The position numbers and the translations under genes are program-made. From positions 1 to 64,000 of the forward strand of contig JABXHM010000100.1 of the NCBI GenBank assembly GCA_013373625.1: DNA of 64,000 nt, given 5' to 3'. This document shows, one piece after another, positions 8,704 through 17,344 of the stretch (positions are counted from its first letter, which is position 1; each line of letters starts with the position of its first letter). The notes beneath the pieces are model-generated. The model was given only the letters and a program-made list of their open reading frames with translations. It was not told where the DNA came from and ran no database searches. Source of the DNA: Alteromonadaceae bacterium (GTDB lineage: Bacteria; Pseudomonadota; Gammaproteobacteria; Enterobacterales; Alteromonadaceae).

Positions 8704-9642
8704 ATGCATAAAACAGATAAATACTCAGCAACACTGCTAGAGCAACTTAATAGAATCATCTCCGAAGGCCGCAATCCGGGTACAATGGATATTGACGTTC
8801 TGCCGACCATAGAGATACTCGAAAAGATCAACCAGGAAGATGCTGGTGTCGCGGATGCAGTGCGCAAAACCATTCCTCATATAGCTAAGGCTGTAGACGC
8901 TATTGTACCCCGATTACAACGAGGTGGACGCATTGTCTATATGGGAGCAGGCACCAGCGGTCGTCTGGGCATCCTCGACGCGGTTGAATGCAAACCCACT
9001 TTCAGCGTATCAGATAAAATGGTTATCGGTATCATCGCCGGTGGCGATCATGCGATCAAGCACGCTGTTGAAGGAGCAGAAGACGATACTGTTCAAGGCA
9101 TTGAAGATCTGAAAGCCATTAACTTTTCTGCCAATGACGTATTAGTAGGCTTATCAGCCAGCGGCCGCACACCTTACGTTACCGCGGCTATGGAATATGC
9201 CAACGGTCTGTCAGCTGTATCAGTGGCCGTTACCTGTAACCCTGACTCACCAATGATGGCGTGTGCTGCCATAGGTATTTGTGCCATTGTAGGGGCTGAG
9301 TGTCTTACGGGTTCGACGCGTATGAAATCAGGTACTGCGCAAAAGCTAATCCTCAATATGATCAGCACGGCGAGCATGATTAGACTGGGTAAGACCTACG
9401 AAAACCTTATGGTCGATGTCAACGCCAGTAACCAAAAGCTTAAAGCGCGTGCTACCCGGATTGTGATGCAGGCGACAGACTGCACCGAGGCGGTTGCCGA
9501 CCAGGCGCTCAAAGATGCTAATAACAGTGCAAAATTGGCTATTCTGATGATATTAACCGGACAAAAAGCCAGTGATGCAGAATCATTATTAGCCCAGCAT
9601 GGTGGATTTTTGCGTCGCGCTGTTGACTCAGGCTCAAAGTAA
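8704..9642 (+). CDS. murQ: N-acetylmuramic acid 6-phosphate etherase
   Basis: Cleaves the lactyl ether of MurNAc-6-phosphate, giving GlcNAc-6-phosphate and D-lactate in the cytoplasm. The protein has 312 residues. The SIS-domain signature GAGTSGRLGILDAVECKPTF (residues 81-100) includes the catalytic glutamate (E95, matching E83 of the E. coli enzyme), and GLSASGRTPYV and TGSTRMKSGTAQK complete the sugar-phosphate site. The C-terminal helical part is complete. It is the diagnostic enzyme of the locus. nagA and nagB, needed downstream, are not in this window. Confidence 0.97.
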   Translation: MHKTDKYSATLLEQLNRIISEGRNPGTMDIDVLPTIEILEKINQEDAGVADAVRKTIPHIAKAVDAIVPRLQRGGRIVYMGAGTSGRLGILDAVECKPTFSVSDKMVIGIIAGGDHAIKHAVEGAEDDTVQGIEDLKAINFSANDVLVGLSASGRTPYVTAAMEYANGLSAVSVAVTCNPDSPMMACAAIGICAIVGAECLTGSTRMKSGTAQKLILNMISTASMIRLGKTYENLMVDVNASNQKLKARATRIVMQATDCTEAVADQALKDANNSAKLAILMILTGQKASDAESLLAQHGGFLRRAVDSGSK

Positions 9643-9656
9643 AATAAGGCGTCAAT

Positions 9657-10814
9657 ATGATTAGCAGAGCGTGCCTGACCGTATGCATACTGTTTGTGAC
9701 GGCCCTTCAGACAGCTGGGGCTGATGTGACCGTTGGTGCCGAACAACTGGCTCGCTATTTACCTGTATTAAAAGGTCAGAAAGTGGGATTAGTCGTTAAT
9801 CAGACCAGTCGCGCTCATGGCCAACATCTGGTCGACTTTTTAATTAGCAATGATGTTGCTGTAAAAGCGGTGTATGCCCCGGAACACGGTTTTAGAGGTA
9901 AGCTCGGAGCCGGCGAAAAAGTCACTGATGGTAAGGATCCTCAAACCGGTCTGCCTATTCGTTCACTGTATGGTAAACATAAAAAACCCAGCCCGGATAT
10001 GCTCGACGATATTGATATTCTGGTGTTTGATATACAGGATGTTGGCGCGCGTTTTTATACCTACATCAGTACCCTTCACTATGTAATGGAGGCCGCCGCT
10101 GAACAACAACTACCGTTGGTTGTGCTTGACCGTCCTAATCCGAACGGCCGTTTTGTTGACGGCCCGGTACGCGATCCCGAGTTTGCCTCTTTTGTTGGTT
10201 TGGATCCACTGCCCTTGTTGCACGGTATGACTGTGGCTGAACTTGCGTTGATGATTAAGGGTGAAGGCTGGATAAATGCCGCTGACACGCTGTCTCTAAC
10301 GGTGGTCCCGGTCGCTGCGTATAACAGGGCCATGGATTACCCATTACCGGTCGCGCCCAGTCCTAATTTACCGAATCAACAGGCCGTTCGATTATACCCG
10401 TCGTTGTGTCTGTTTGAAGCAACGGTGGTAAGTATAGGGCGCGGAACCCGCTGGCCTTTTCAGGTTGTCGGCTTCAACGATTTACCCTTAGGTGAGTTTA
10501 GCTTTACCCCACGTTCTATGCCCGAAAGTGCCCCTTACCCTAAGCTCGAAGGCCAACAACTGCACGGTAGGTTATTGCAAGACAGTGACATAGAAGGGTT
10601 TGATATCACACTCTTGCACAATGTGTTTACGCAGTTTAAGCAAGCAGGCATAACCTTAATTGACCGTCCTGATTTCTTCGATCTACTCAGTGGTACAGAC
10701 CGTCTTCGTCAACAGTTAGAAAGCGGTATGAGTGCCGACGACATTCGCGCAAGCTGGCAGGAAGATCTCAGAGCATTTAAAGCGCGCCGCCAGCCTTACT
10801 TAATTTATCCCTGA
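9657..10814 (+). CDS. namZ: Exo-beta-N-acetylmuramidase (NamZ/DUF1343 family)
   Basis: 385 residues beginning with a signal peptide (cleavage near residue 22). DUF1343 hallmarks are PEHGFRG (75-81), DIQDVGARFYTY (125-136), LDRPNPNGR and SPNLPN. B. subtilis NamZ (YbbC) of this family releases MurNAc from non-reducing ends of peptide-free glycan. The protein is probably periplasmic. An AAGG site lies 7 nt before the ATG, 14 nt after murQ, so it ends the symporter-murQ-namZ unit. Its last 10 nt overlap the end of the convergent rpiR gene. Confidence 0.92.
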   Translation: MISRACLTVCILFVTALQTAGADVTVGAEQLARYLPVLKGQKVGLVVNQTSRAHGQHLVDFLISNDVAVKAVYAPEHGFRGKLGAGEKVTDGKDPQTGLPIRSLYGKHKKPSPDMLDDIDILVFDIQDVGARFYTYISTLHYVMEAAAEQQLPLVVLDRPNPNGRFVDGPVRDPEFASFVGLDPLPLLHGMTVAELALMIKGEGWINAADTLSLTVVPVAAYNRAMDYPLPVAPSPNLPNQQAVRLYPSLCLFEATVVSIGRGTRWPFQVVGFNDLPLGEFSFTPRSMPESAPYPKLEGQQLHGRLLQDSDIEGFDITLLHNVFTQFKQAGITLIDRPDFFDLLSGTDRLRQQLESGMSADDIRASWQEDLRAFKARRQPYLIYP

Positions 10815-11677
10815 TTATTCTGTGTGCTGGCACTACCACGGCGAAACTGTGACACGACTTCGTTGGTTTTTTCCAGCAACTTACGCCCAGGACGTGAGGC
10901 CTGTGTCAGCGCAATAAATAACATATCAATGATCAACTCCTGCGCTGTGCGCGCCAGAATTGACGACAACCGCGCCGAGGCTTCCTCAGCCACCGAATAG
11001 AGTTTCACATCGGCAGGTTCTGAGACGGGAGTGCTACCATACTTGGTAATAGAAATAACGCTGGCGTGATTGTCCTTTGCCTGATTTACCACATTGACAA
11101 TTTCCCGTGTCGCCCCGGACTCGGAAATAGCAATTACCACATCGCCTTCATTGAACGTAGCCGCCAACGCTAACTGTATGTGACCATCGGCTTCCGCAAT
11201 AGCCATCATCCCTAATTTCTGAAGTTTGAATGAAAAATCTTTGCTGACCAGCGCAGAGCCACCGACCCCACATATCATGATGCGTTTGGCATTTTTGATG
11301 ATTTCTACGGCTTTTTCAAACTCAACTAATTCATTAAGACTGCGGGTTTCATTGAGCACACTGATCTTACTGCTGAGCAGTTTATCGGCCATTTGTTCAA
11401 AGCCATCATTGAGGGTAATTTTACCATGTAACTGGGTATTGGGTGTCTCACGGTTTAGCGCATCGATAACCGCCAGTTTAAACGCCGGATAACCTTTGTA
11501 ACCTAATTTTTGGGCAAATTTTACTACGCTTGACTGACTGACTCCCACCACATTTGCCAGTTCCTGAGATGACAAATCGCGCACGGCATTGGGCGAATCG
11601 AGTGTAAAGGTGGCCAGCTTTGATTCACTGCTGGATAACGAATGTTTTATAGCTTTTATCTTGATAAAGGCAGACAT
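10805..11677 (-). CDS. MurR/RpiR-family transcriptional regulator
   Basis: 290 residues from the ATG at 11677. An in-frame ATG at 11716 is possible, but the inner one matches the family's start (MSAFIKIKAIKHSLSSSESK). An N-terminal HTH_6 domain (QELANVVGVSQSSVVKFAQKLGY region) is followed by a SIS sugar-phosphate domain with MICGVGGSALVSKDF and ISESGATREIV. Relatives such as E. coli MurR sense MurNAc-6-phosphate and repress murQ. Placed in the centre of the locus and divergent from the M14 gene, it is the obvious local regulator. Its 3' end overlaps namZ by 10 nt. Confidence 0.9.
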   Translation of the reverse strand: MSAFIKIKAIKHSLSSSESKLATFTLDSPNAVRDLSSQELANVVGVSQSSVVKFAQKLGYKGYPAFKLAVIDALNRETPNTQLHGKITLNDGFEQMADKLLSSKISVLNETRSLNELVEFEKAVEIIKNAKRIMICGVGGSALVSKDFSFKLQKLGMMAIAEADGHIQLALAATFNEGDVVIAISESGATREIVNVVNQAKDNHASVISITKYGSTPVSEPADVKLYSVAEEASARLSSILARTAQELIIDMLFIALTQASRPGRKLLEKTNEVVSQFRRGSASTQNNQG

Positions 11678-11756
11678 AATTATTGGCTTCCTGATTGATT
11701 GCCTGCCTCCTTGCAAAGCGGCAAACTAAGTCTCTGTTACTAAATAAATACTATCA

Positions 11757-11771
11757 TGAATTTTTTATTCA
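11757..11771. promoter_or_regulatory. Palindromic operator candidate upstream of rpiR
   Basis: TGAAT-N5-ATTCA, a 15-bp inverted repeat 80 nt upstream of the rpiR start. It shares the GAAT-N5-ATTC core with the palindrome in the symporter promoter at 6951-6969. Autoregulation by the RpiR protein is inferred. Confidence 0.5.
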
Positions 11772-11783
11772 AATATAAACTAG

Positions 11784-11812
11784 TTGATAAGAATATCAAA
11801 ATCTCTTTTAAT
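11784..11812 (+). promoter_or_regulatory. Promoter of the M14 peptidase gene with a palindrome over the -35
   Basis: -35 TTGATA (11784-11789) and -10 TTTAAT (11807-11812) are separated by 17 nt, about 55 nt before the ATG. The -35 forms one arm of the perfect palindrome TTGATAAGAATATCAA (11784-11799), a second candidate regulator site in this divergent region. Confidence 0.5.
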
Positions 11813-11867
11813 AGATCCTTTTACGCTGTCGGCGTTTTCAAGTGTCGCTGTAAGGTTAACGTAAGCC

Positions 11868-13208
11868 ATGAAATCTTCCCATCCAAATACCAACGTCCAG
11901 GCCGCTGAATCTCTTTGGCAAACTCACCGTTATGGGGAGCTGGATAAATCGCACTTACGTTTTAGCGACATTGACCCTATCATTAAGACCCTGGCCGAGC
12001 GGCCTGATATTACAATGACAACACTGGGACACAGTTGCGCCAGGCGGCCTATTTACCGATTAACCACTGGCCATGGCCCGATGGTCATTCTGACCTGGAC
12101 ACAGATGCATGGTGACGAGCCAACCGCTACTGCAGCCGTGCTCGACTGGCTGCGTATTTTGCCTGACCTGGCGGCTACGTCGCTGCCCAAAGACTGGCAA
12201 TCATTGGTGACTATTCACGTTATTCCTATGCTCAATCCCGACGGCGCTGAGCGCTGCACCCGGGTCAATGAGCAAGGCATTGATATTAACCGGGATGCGC
12301 GTCAATTACAGACACCAGAGGGCAACATTTTATGGCAGCAAGTGAACGAACTGTCACCTGATGTAGCGTTTAATCTGCATGATCAAAACCCGTACTACAC
12401 GGCAGGGCAATCGGCTTACCCTGCAACCATCGCTTTTCTGGCGCCCGCATTTCATCCCGACAAACACGTTGATGCGCCGCGCCTGCGCGCCAAACAATTA
12501 ATTGCTTGTATGGCTGAAACACTCAGTCACTGGTTACCCTGTCATATAGGCCGTTACGATGATACTTATTCATTACGCTCTTTTGGTGACAATATTGCCG
12601 GTACTGGCGCCAGCACGATACTGATAGAGTCTGGAGCCCATCCCCAGGATCCGCACCGCCAGGTGGCCAGAAAAATGAATGTTATTGCAATGCACAGTGC
12701 CATCGATGCGTTGCTGTGTAACCGCTATCAGGAGAAGTCTTTAGCAGATTACTACCGTATCCCGGACAACGTTGAGGACGGATTGACCGATGTAAAATTC
12801 AGCCAGCTGCAGCAGACTTGCCATGATACAGCGTACACCTGTGATATCAGCGTTAATTTTAACGCCAGCGGTAATGCCAGTATCAGCCATATTGGCGACT
12901 TATCAACACAGTCAGCCTTTAAGAGCGTAGCTGCCTTTGACGCCATGGTATTACCGCTCAAGGCCAGGCATATCAGCGAACCACTCACGTTGACGAAAGA
13001 CGCTTACCTTGAATTATTAAACGCCGGAATATGCTACTTTGTTGGCGATGCCAGCATGCTCAGCAATAAAAGTGGTATGCCGGTACTTTGTTTGGCTGAA
13101 CCTTTTGACACCGACACGCTTTATCCCGGCGCGCCAGCCTATTGGATTATGCGTGATGCTGCTCAAACACAGTGGGCTGTACTAAACGGTGAGGTGATTG
13201 AATTGTGA
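11868..13208 (+). CDS. M14-family zinc peptidase, murein peptide amidase-like
   Basis: 446 residues, no signal peptide, so probably cytoplasmic. Zinc ligands and catalytic residues of the carboxypeptidase M14 fold can be placed: HGDE (H81, E84), the NPDG...INRDAR substrate-site stretch (123-145), H171 in NLHDQ and E254 in LIESG. The first 330 residues form the catalytic domain; the last 110 are unassigned. E. coli MpaA of this fold cuts the gamma-D-Glu-diaminopimelate bond in recycled murein tripeptide. The location beside rpiR, murQ and namZ supports a similar role. Its end lies 3 nt from the convergent binding-protein gene. Confidence 0.85.
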   Translation: MKSSHPNTNVQAAESLWQTHRYGELDKSHLRFSDIDPIIKTLAERPDITMTTLGHSCARRPIYRLTTGHGPMVILTWTQMHGDEPTATAAVLDWLRILPDLAATSLPKDWQSLVTIHVIPMLNPDGAERCTRVNEQGIDINRDARQLQTPEGNILWQQVNELSPDVAFNLHDQNPYYTAGQSAYPATIAFLAPAFHPDKHVDAPRLRAKQLIACMAETLSHWLPCHIGRYDDTYSLRSFGDNIAGTGASTILIESGAHPQDPHRQVARKMNVIAMHSAIDALLCNRYQEKSLADYYRIPDNVEDGLTDVKFSQLQQTCHDTAYTCDISVNFNASGNASISHIGDLSTQSAFKSVAAFDAMVLPLKARHISEPLTLTKDAYLELLNAGICYFVGDASMLSNKSGMPVLCLAEPFDTDTLYPGAPAYWIMRDAAQTQWAVLNGEVIEL

Positions 13209-13211
13209 CGG

Positions 13212-13943
13212 TTAATTGCCGCTAGTTATCAGCGTGGCTAAAACCTGATTAAATTGCTCAACAAACGCGGCATTCACGTGCTCGCGTCCAAACATAAAAT
13301 GCACATTGGTTTGATGAACAGGTATTGCTGACACTGCAAAATCATCGATGCCTAAGTCTTTCGCCGCGGCTGTCAACACATTGATGTCACCAACTACCAC
13401 ATCGACCCGATCCAACAAAAGCAGTTGCATGCGTCGCTGCGTACCTTCAGCGTGCACGATGTTATCGGCGTACTGCGTAAGCAACTGGTCACTAAGCCTT
13501 TCTCCAAACCAGCCACTTTTATTTAAGGCGACTAATTTTCCGTCCTGCAGCACCTCGGTGATAGTGGCAGAGCAAAATGCGTCATGGCGGGATTTTTTAT
13601 AACCCAATACTATGGTTTCTTTGCGGTAAGGGATTGAGAAATAATTGTGGCTTAGCCTTTCAGTGGTTAGTGCAGCGCCAAGAACCACCCCAACCTTACC
13701 CTCTTCCAGCCTGATGGCCATGCGCTGCTCAGGTAAACTTTCATTGCGCAGAGTATAGCCCAGCGGCTGCAGCACTTGTTTAAGCAAAATAAGATCGATG
13801 CCTGCGGCCTTACCCTGTTTATCCGCATAGATATAAGGTTTCCAGTCTTTACTGAAGGCCAGGGTCAGCGTCTTCTCCGATGTTTGACCTGACACAAATG
13901 ACGACACAATACTCATCGAGACGAGTAGTATAATTAGCTTCAC
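13212..13943 (-). CDS. Periplasmic solute-binding protein, SBP_bac_3 type
   Basis: 243 residues with a signal peptide (cleavage near residue 20) and the family-3 binding-protein fold: DWKPYIYADKQGKAAGIDL at the start and the VALNKSGW second-lobe region. No ABC permease or ATPase lies nearby, so it is an orphan that may sense or deliver amino acids or peptides. It follows nagX by 69 nt on the same strand and could be the last gene of nagZ-nagX, or have its own promoter in that gap. Ligand unknown. Confidence 0.75.
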   Translation of the reverse strand: MKLIILLVSMSIVSSFVSGQTSEKTLTLAFSKDWKPYIYADKQGKAAGIDLILLKQVLQPLGYTLRNESLPEQRMAIRLEEGKVGVVLGAALTTERLSHNYFSIPYRKETIVLGYKKSRHDAFCSATITEVLQDGKLVALNKSGWFGERLSDQLLTQYADNIVHAEGTQRRMQLLLLDRVDVVVGDINVLTAAAKDLGIDDFAVSAIPVHQTNVHFMFGREHVNAAFVEQFNQVLATLITSGN

Positions 13944-14012
13944 TAAAATCCCTTAGCACAAAATCCAAATCTTAAATGTGATATTATAACCCTGATGCAA
14001 GCCCAACTAAAC

Positions 14013-15152
14013 TCAAATTCGCCAAAATATCTTCTTGCTGTACATATACCTGATTGGCAGATAGCAAATGAAAGTAAAGATCAGCGCAACGCATAACGAC
14101 GCAAGCTCCGGCCACTGTACAATTGCTTGCGTACCGTTATAAAACCACGTCTTTAGCGAGCTACCATTAACCTGAATCATTATCACTATTCTTGCCAGAA
14201 CGCCGGATAACATATAAAACGCAATGCTATTGGTCCCTGCAACCAGTAAGGGATGTCCGTCTCGCAGCGAGCCTCGCTTTTTTTCATGCCATAAAAACAG
14301 TAACAAAATGATTGTGAGCAAACCGCTGGTAATCAGCACAAATGTTGGCGTCCACAGCGCTTTGTTGACCGGTACCCAGGTCGCGAGTGCATAACCCGCT
14401 ACAATCGCCAGTACTGCTATTACAGCTAATTTTGCCGGCCGTTCCTGACGAAGCAGCAAATGCTGGCCTACCCATACCCCGCTAAGACACGATGCCACCG
14501 CTGGTATTGTCGATAGCAGGCCTTCTGGATCAAAAGCAAAGGGACTGGCATTACCGTAGTACAAGTGATCTGCACCCAAAAGATGATGATCAAGATAGGC
14601 TGCAAAGCTGTTGCCAAACGCCCACATGCCCTGATAATGCTGGCCACTTTCATCGCTATACGGAATAAACGCCATGACAGCCCAATAACCGGCAAGCAGA
14701 GCGAGCGCAGCAACGCCGGTTCGTTTCCCCTGTAATGCCAGAACAATGGCTACCGTTATCAGATACACCAAACCCAGACGCGGCAATACCCCTAAGTAAC
14801 GCAAATTAAGCAGCCGGTCTTCCACCCAGTTAAATGCAGGATCGCTGTTAAACCAAAACAAATACAATCCCCATCCGAGTAAGACTAATATCAACGCCCG
14901 TTTTGCTGCCGTTGCTAATACAGCCAACCGTGTTCCAAGGCGCTCTGTCTCACGCGGTAAGTGAATAGCAATAGTGACGCCCATGATGAATATAAAGCCG
15001 GGGAAAATCATATCAGTAGGGGTTAGACCATGCCAGCTTGCATGCTTGAGCGGCGCAAAAATCGCGCCCCAGGAGCCTGGGTTATTGACCAACACCATGG
15101 CAAATATGGCTAATCCCCGAAAAGCGTCAAGCGCACGAATTCGTTGTTGCAT
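14013..15152 (-). CDS. nagX: NagX-like membrane protein (DUF5009/HGSNAT-like acyltransferase family)
   Basis: 379 residues with about ten transmembrane helices. The N-terminal signature RALDAFRGLAIFAMVLVNNP and PTDMIFPGFIFIMG match COG4299, which includes NagX of GlcNAc/chitin utilisation loci and is related to heparan-alpha-glucosaminide N-acetyltransferase. NagX function is unproven; moving or acetylating amino sugars across the membrane has been suggested. It starts 10 nt after nagZ, so the two are co-expressed. Confidence 0.82.
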   Translation of the reverse strand: MQQRIRALDAFRGLAIFAMVLVNNPGSWGAIFAPLKHASWHGLTPTDMIFPGFIFIMGVTIAIHLPRETERLGTRLAVLATAAKRALILVLLGWGLYLFWFNSDPAFNWVEDRLLNLRYLGVLPRLGLVYLITVAIVLALQGKRTGVAALALLAGYWAVMAFIPYSDESGQHYQGMWAFGNSFAAYLDHHLLGADHLYYGNASPFAFDPEGLLSTIPAVASCLSGVWVGQHLLLRQERPAKLAVIAVLAIVAGYALATWVPVNKALWTPTFVLITSGLLTIILLLFLWHEKKRGSLRDGHPLLVAGTNSIAFYMLSGVLARIVIMIQVNGSSLKTWFYNGTQAIVQWPELASLCVALIFTFICYLPIRYMYSKKIFWRI

Positions 15153-15162
15153 TTTATTTCAC

Positions 15163-17016
15163 CTATTCGATAGTGACCGGCGATTGTCCGGGCATTGGCG
15201 CAAGCCCCAATAACCCATCAGCAAGCGCATCAAAGACAGCACCATCAACCACGACATCAGCACTGTCAGGCGCAGAAGTAACCGTTACGTTATAACCAAA
15301 TGTAGCAACGGCGGCATCAGCCAGGTCCCGGTAGTCACTAATAATGTAAGGCGCCCTTAATGCAACAAATACACTTTTCACATTCTCCGCCTTGGCCTGT
15401 TTAAACAAACGGCCAAGCCATTGTGATTGAGTGGCCTTGTCAGGCCGATTGCGCCATGTCGCCAGGTCAGCCATGCCGCCCATTTCCACCAGGCTATGCT
15501 GGGGCGTGATATCGCCTACAATTAGTGCACTGACACGGGTTAAATCAGGCAGTTTGGGTTGGCTGGTAATATCCGTCAATGCCACACAGTCTAGCTGCAA
15601 ATCTGGCTGGCGGCGCAACAAGGCTGTCGACATAGCCTGACAACGTGCCTCGTCGGGCATCACCAGGCTCAGTGCGGACCCTTGTAGTGGAATGACACCG
15701 TGGTTGTACACCTCAGTTAAAGCCGCCGCTGCAAGCGCCTGTTCAGTTTGCTGGTTGTCGGCGTAAGGCAGGGTAGCGTACGCTTGCTCAATACGGGCAT
15801 TTAGCGGTTGTGCAGTGTATTGGTCAATTTTGAAAGTGCGCTTGGCCGCCACAATGCGCTGGGCAGAGGCCGCCATTTCATCGCCGTCAAGTTCGCCGGA
15901 ATCGATAGCATCAAGCCATTGCTGATAAAGCTGCCAGAATGCCGTGATGTTTTGCGGGTTACGGATAGCGTAAGGCATCAAAGCAATGTCAGCACCGGCA
16001 TTGAATGTGCGTATCACAGCATCCCGATGATTAACATAGTGCGCAATGCCTGCCATATCCAGCGCGTCGGTCACAATGATGCCCTTATAGCCAAGTTTTT
16101 CACGCAATAACCCGGTAAGGATTTTGTGTGAAAGCGTAGCGGGTACCAGTGTCGATTCGCCATCTTTACCAATGAATTCACTATCATCAAGTGATGGATA
16201 CTGAATATGTGCGGTCATGATCATCGCTGGTGCTTGCTGCTGGGCAATGGCATAACTAAAGGGTAATAAATCCACCTGCTCGATGGTGTTCATGTCATGT
16301 TCCACCCGGGGCAAACCTGTGTGGCTGTCAACATGAGTATCGCCATGGCCGGGAAAGTGTTTCAGTGCACTGAGAATATTCTCGCTCTGCAATGCCGCGA
16401 CCGCCGCCGCACCAAGTTCGGCCACCAGTGGCGCCGACTCGCCATATGACCGTACATTAATGACCGGGTTCTCAGCATTGACATTGACATCAACAGTCGG
16501 GGCAAAATTCACATTAAAGCCTAGCTGGCCAATGCCCCTGGCAATTCCTTTATTAACCTTTGTGGCGAACTCAGTTTGATGCAACGGATACGTCGCACCT
16601 ATTGCCATATTCCCAACAAAACGCGTTGCAATATTATCCGGTAAACGCGCAACCCGACCTCCTTCCTGATCAATAGCAATGAACAATGGTGGCAGACCTG
16701 CCTCTTTTGCGACCTGTTGTAACGCATAAGTGAGCTCAACAATTTGCCCGGTATTTTGCAGATTTTCGGCAAACAGGATAACGCCGCCAATCCTACCTTT
16801 GCGGATAATGTCGGCGATTTCCGGCAACAGCGTGATGACCGGCGTATTACACTTCTCTGCGGGGGTACCATCTGCGCAGTAGTAGCGTATATCCAACATT
16901 AACTTTTGACCCAGTATATCGTTGGCATGCTCTTTCGTTGAGCAGCCAGCAGCAACCAGGGCTGATAGACATAACAGCATCGCTCTAAGGCACATATGTT
17001 TCATAAGTCGTTCCAT
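15163..17016 (-). CDS. nagZ: Exported beta-N-acetylglucosaminidase (GH3, two-domain NagZ-like lipoprotein)
   Basis: 617 residues (613 if the in-frame ATG at 17004, which has the better GGA spacing, is used). A lipobox LVAAGC (cysteine 25) predicts a lipid-anchored exported protein, unlike the cytoplasmic 340-residue E. coli NagZ. The GH3 motif KHFPGHGDT (219-227), the His-Asp dyad region VDSH (H232) and nucleophile D317 in TDALDMAG are intact. The extra C-terminal domain of about 220 residues resembles the layout of Bacillus NagZ/YbbD. It removes GlcNAc from muropeptides outside the cytoplasm, leaving MurNAc ends for NamZ or the amidase. Confidence 0.92.
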   Translation of the reverse strand: MERLMKHMCLRAMLLCLSALVAAGCSTKEHANDILGQKLMLDIRYYCADGTPAEKCNTPVITLLPEIADIIRKGRIGGVILFAENLQNTGQIVELTYALQQVAKEAGLPPLFIAIDQEGGRVARLPDNIATRFVGNMAIGATYPLHQTEFATKVNKGIARGIGQLGFNVNFAPTVDVNVNAENPVINVRSYGESAPLVAELGAAAVAALQSENILSALKHFPGHGDTHVDSHTGLPRVEHDMNTIEQVDLLPFSYAIAQQQAPAMIMTAHIQYPSLDDSEFIGKDGESTLVPATLSHKILTGLLREKLGYKGIIVTDALDMAGIAHYVNHRDAVIRTFNAGADIALMPYAIRNPQNITAFWQLYQQWLDAIDSGELDGDEMAASAQRIVAAKRTFKIDQYTAQPLNARIEQAYATLPYADNQQTEQALAAAALTEVYNHGVIPLQGSALSLVMPDEARCQAMSTALLRRQPDLQLDCVALTDITSQPKLPDLTRVSALIVGDITPQHSLVEMGGMADLATWRNRPDKATQSQWLGRLFKQAKAENVKSVFVALRAPYIISDYRDLADAAVATFGYNVTVTSAPDSADVVVDGAVFDALADGLLGLAPMPGQSPVTIE

Positions 17017-17344
17017 AACACAGAGAGGAAAGTGCTAGCTTAACCTAGTCCCAATTAAAAATAAATTATTCCTACTCATTATTGCTTTGCGCCATTACTA
17101 CCACGTGGTTTGCCGACAAAGTATCTGGACATCCTTATAAATTAATGACCTTAGCGCTTTATAACTGTGGGTTATCTTGATTTACGCCAGACATCGTCAA
17201 TTCACTCTCACTTAAAACAAATGGAATATTTTATTATTTACTTTCTAATGCAGTATGGTAATTTGACAGTATGCTACGTTTGTCAGTGGCTTGCGGCCCT
17301 TTACAGAACAAGCGCCTGTTTAACTGAGATTTCGAGGATACACC
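17017..17344. other. Divergent control region, nagZ / amidase fusion
   Basis: 328 nt between two divergent salvage operons. It is AT-rich, with no credible ORF. GAATATTTTATTA (17224-17236) is a one-mismatch copy of the GAAT-N5-ATTC operator core seen at 6954 and 11758. A TTGACA (17263-17268) faces plus but lacks a good -10 at the right distance. Confidence 0.45.
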
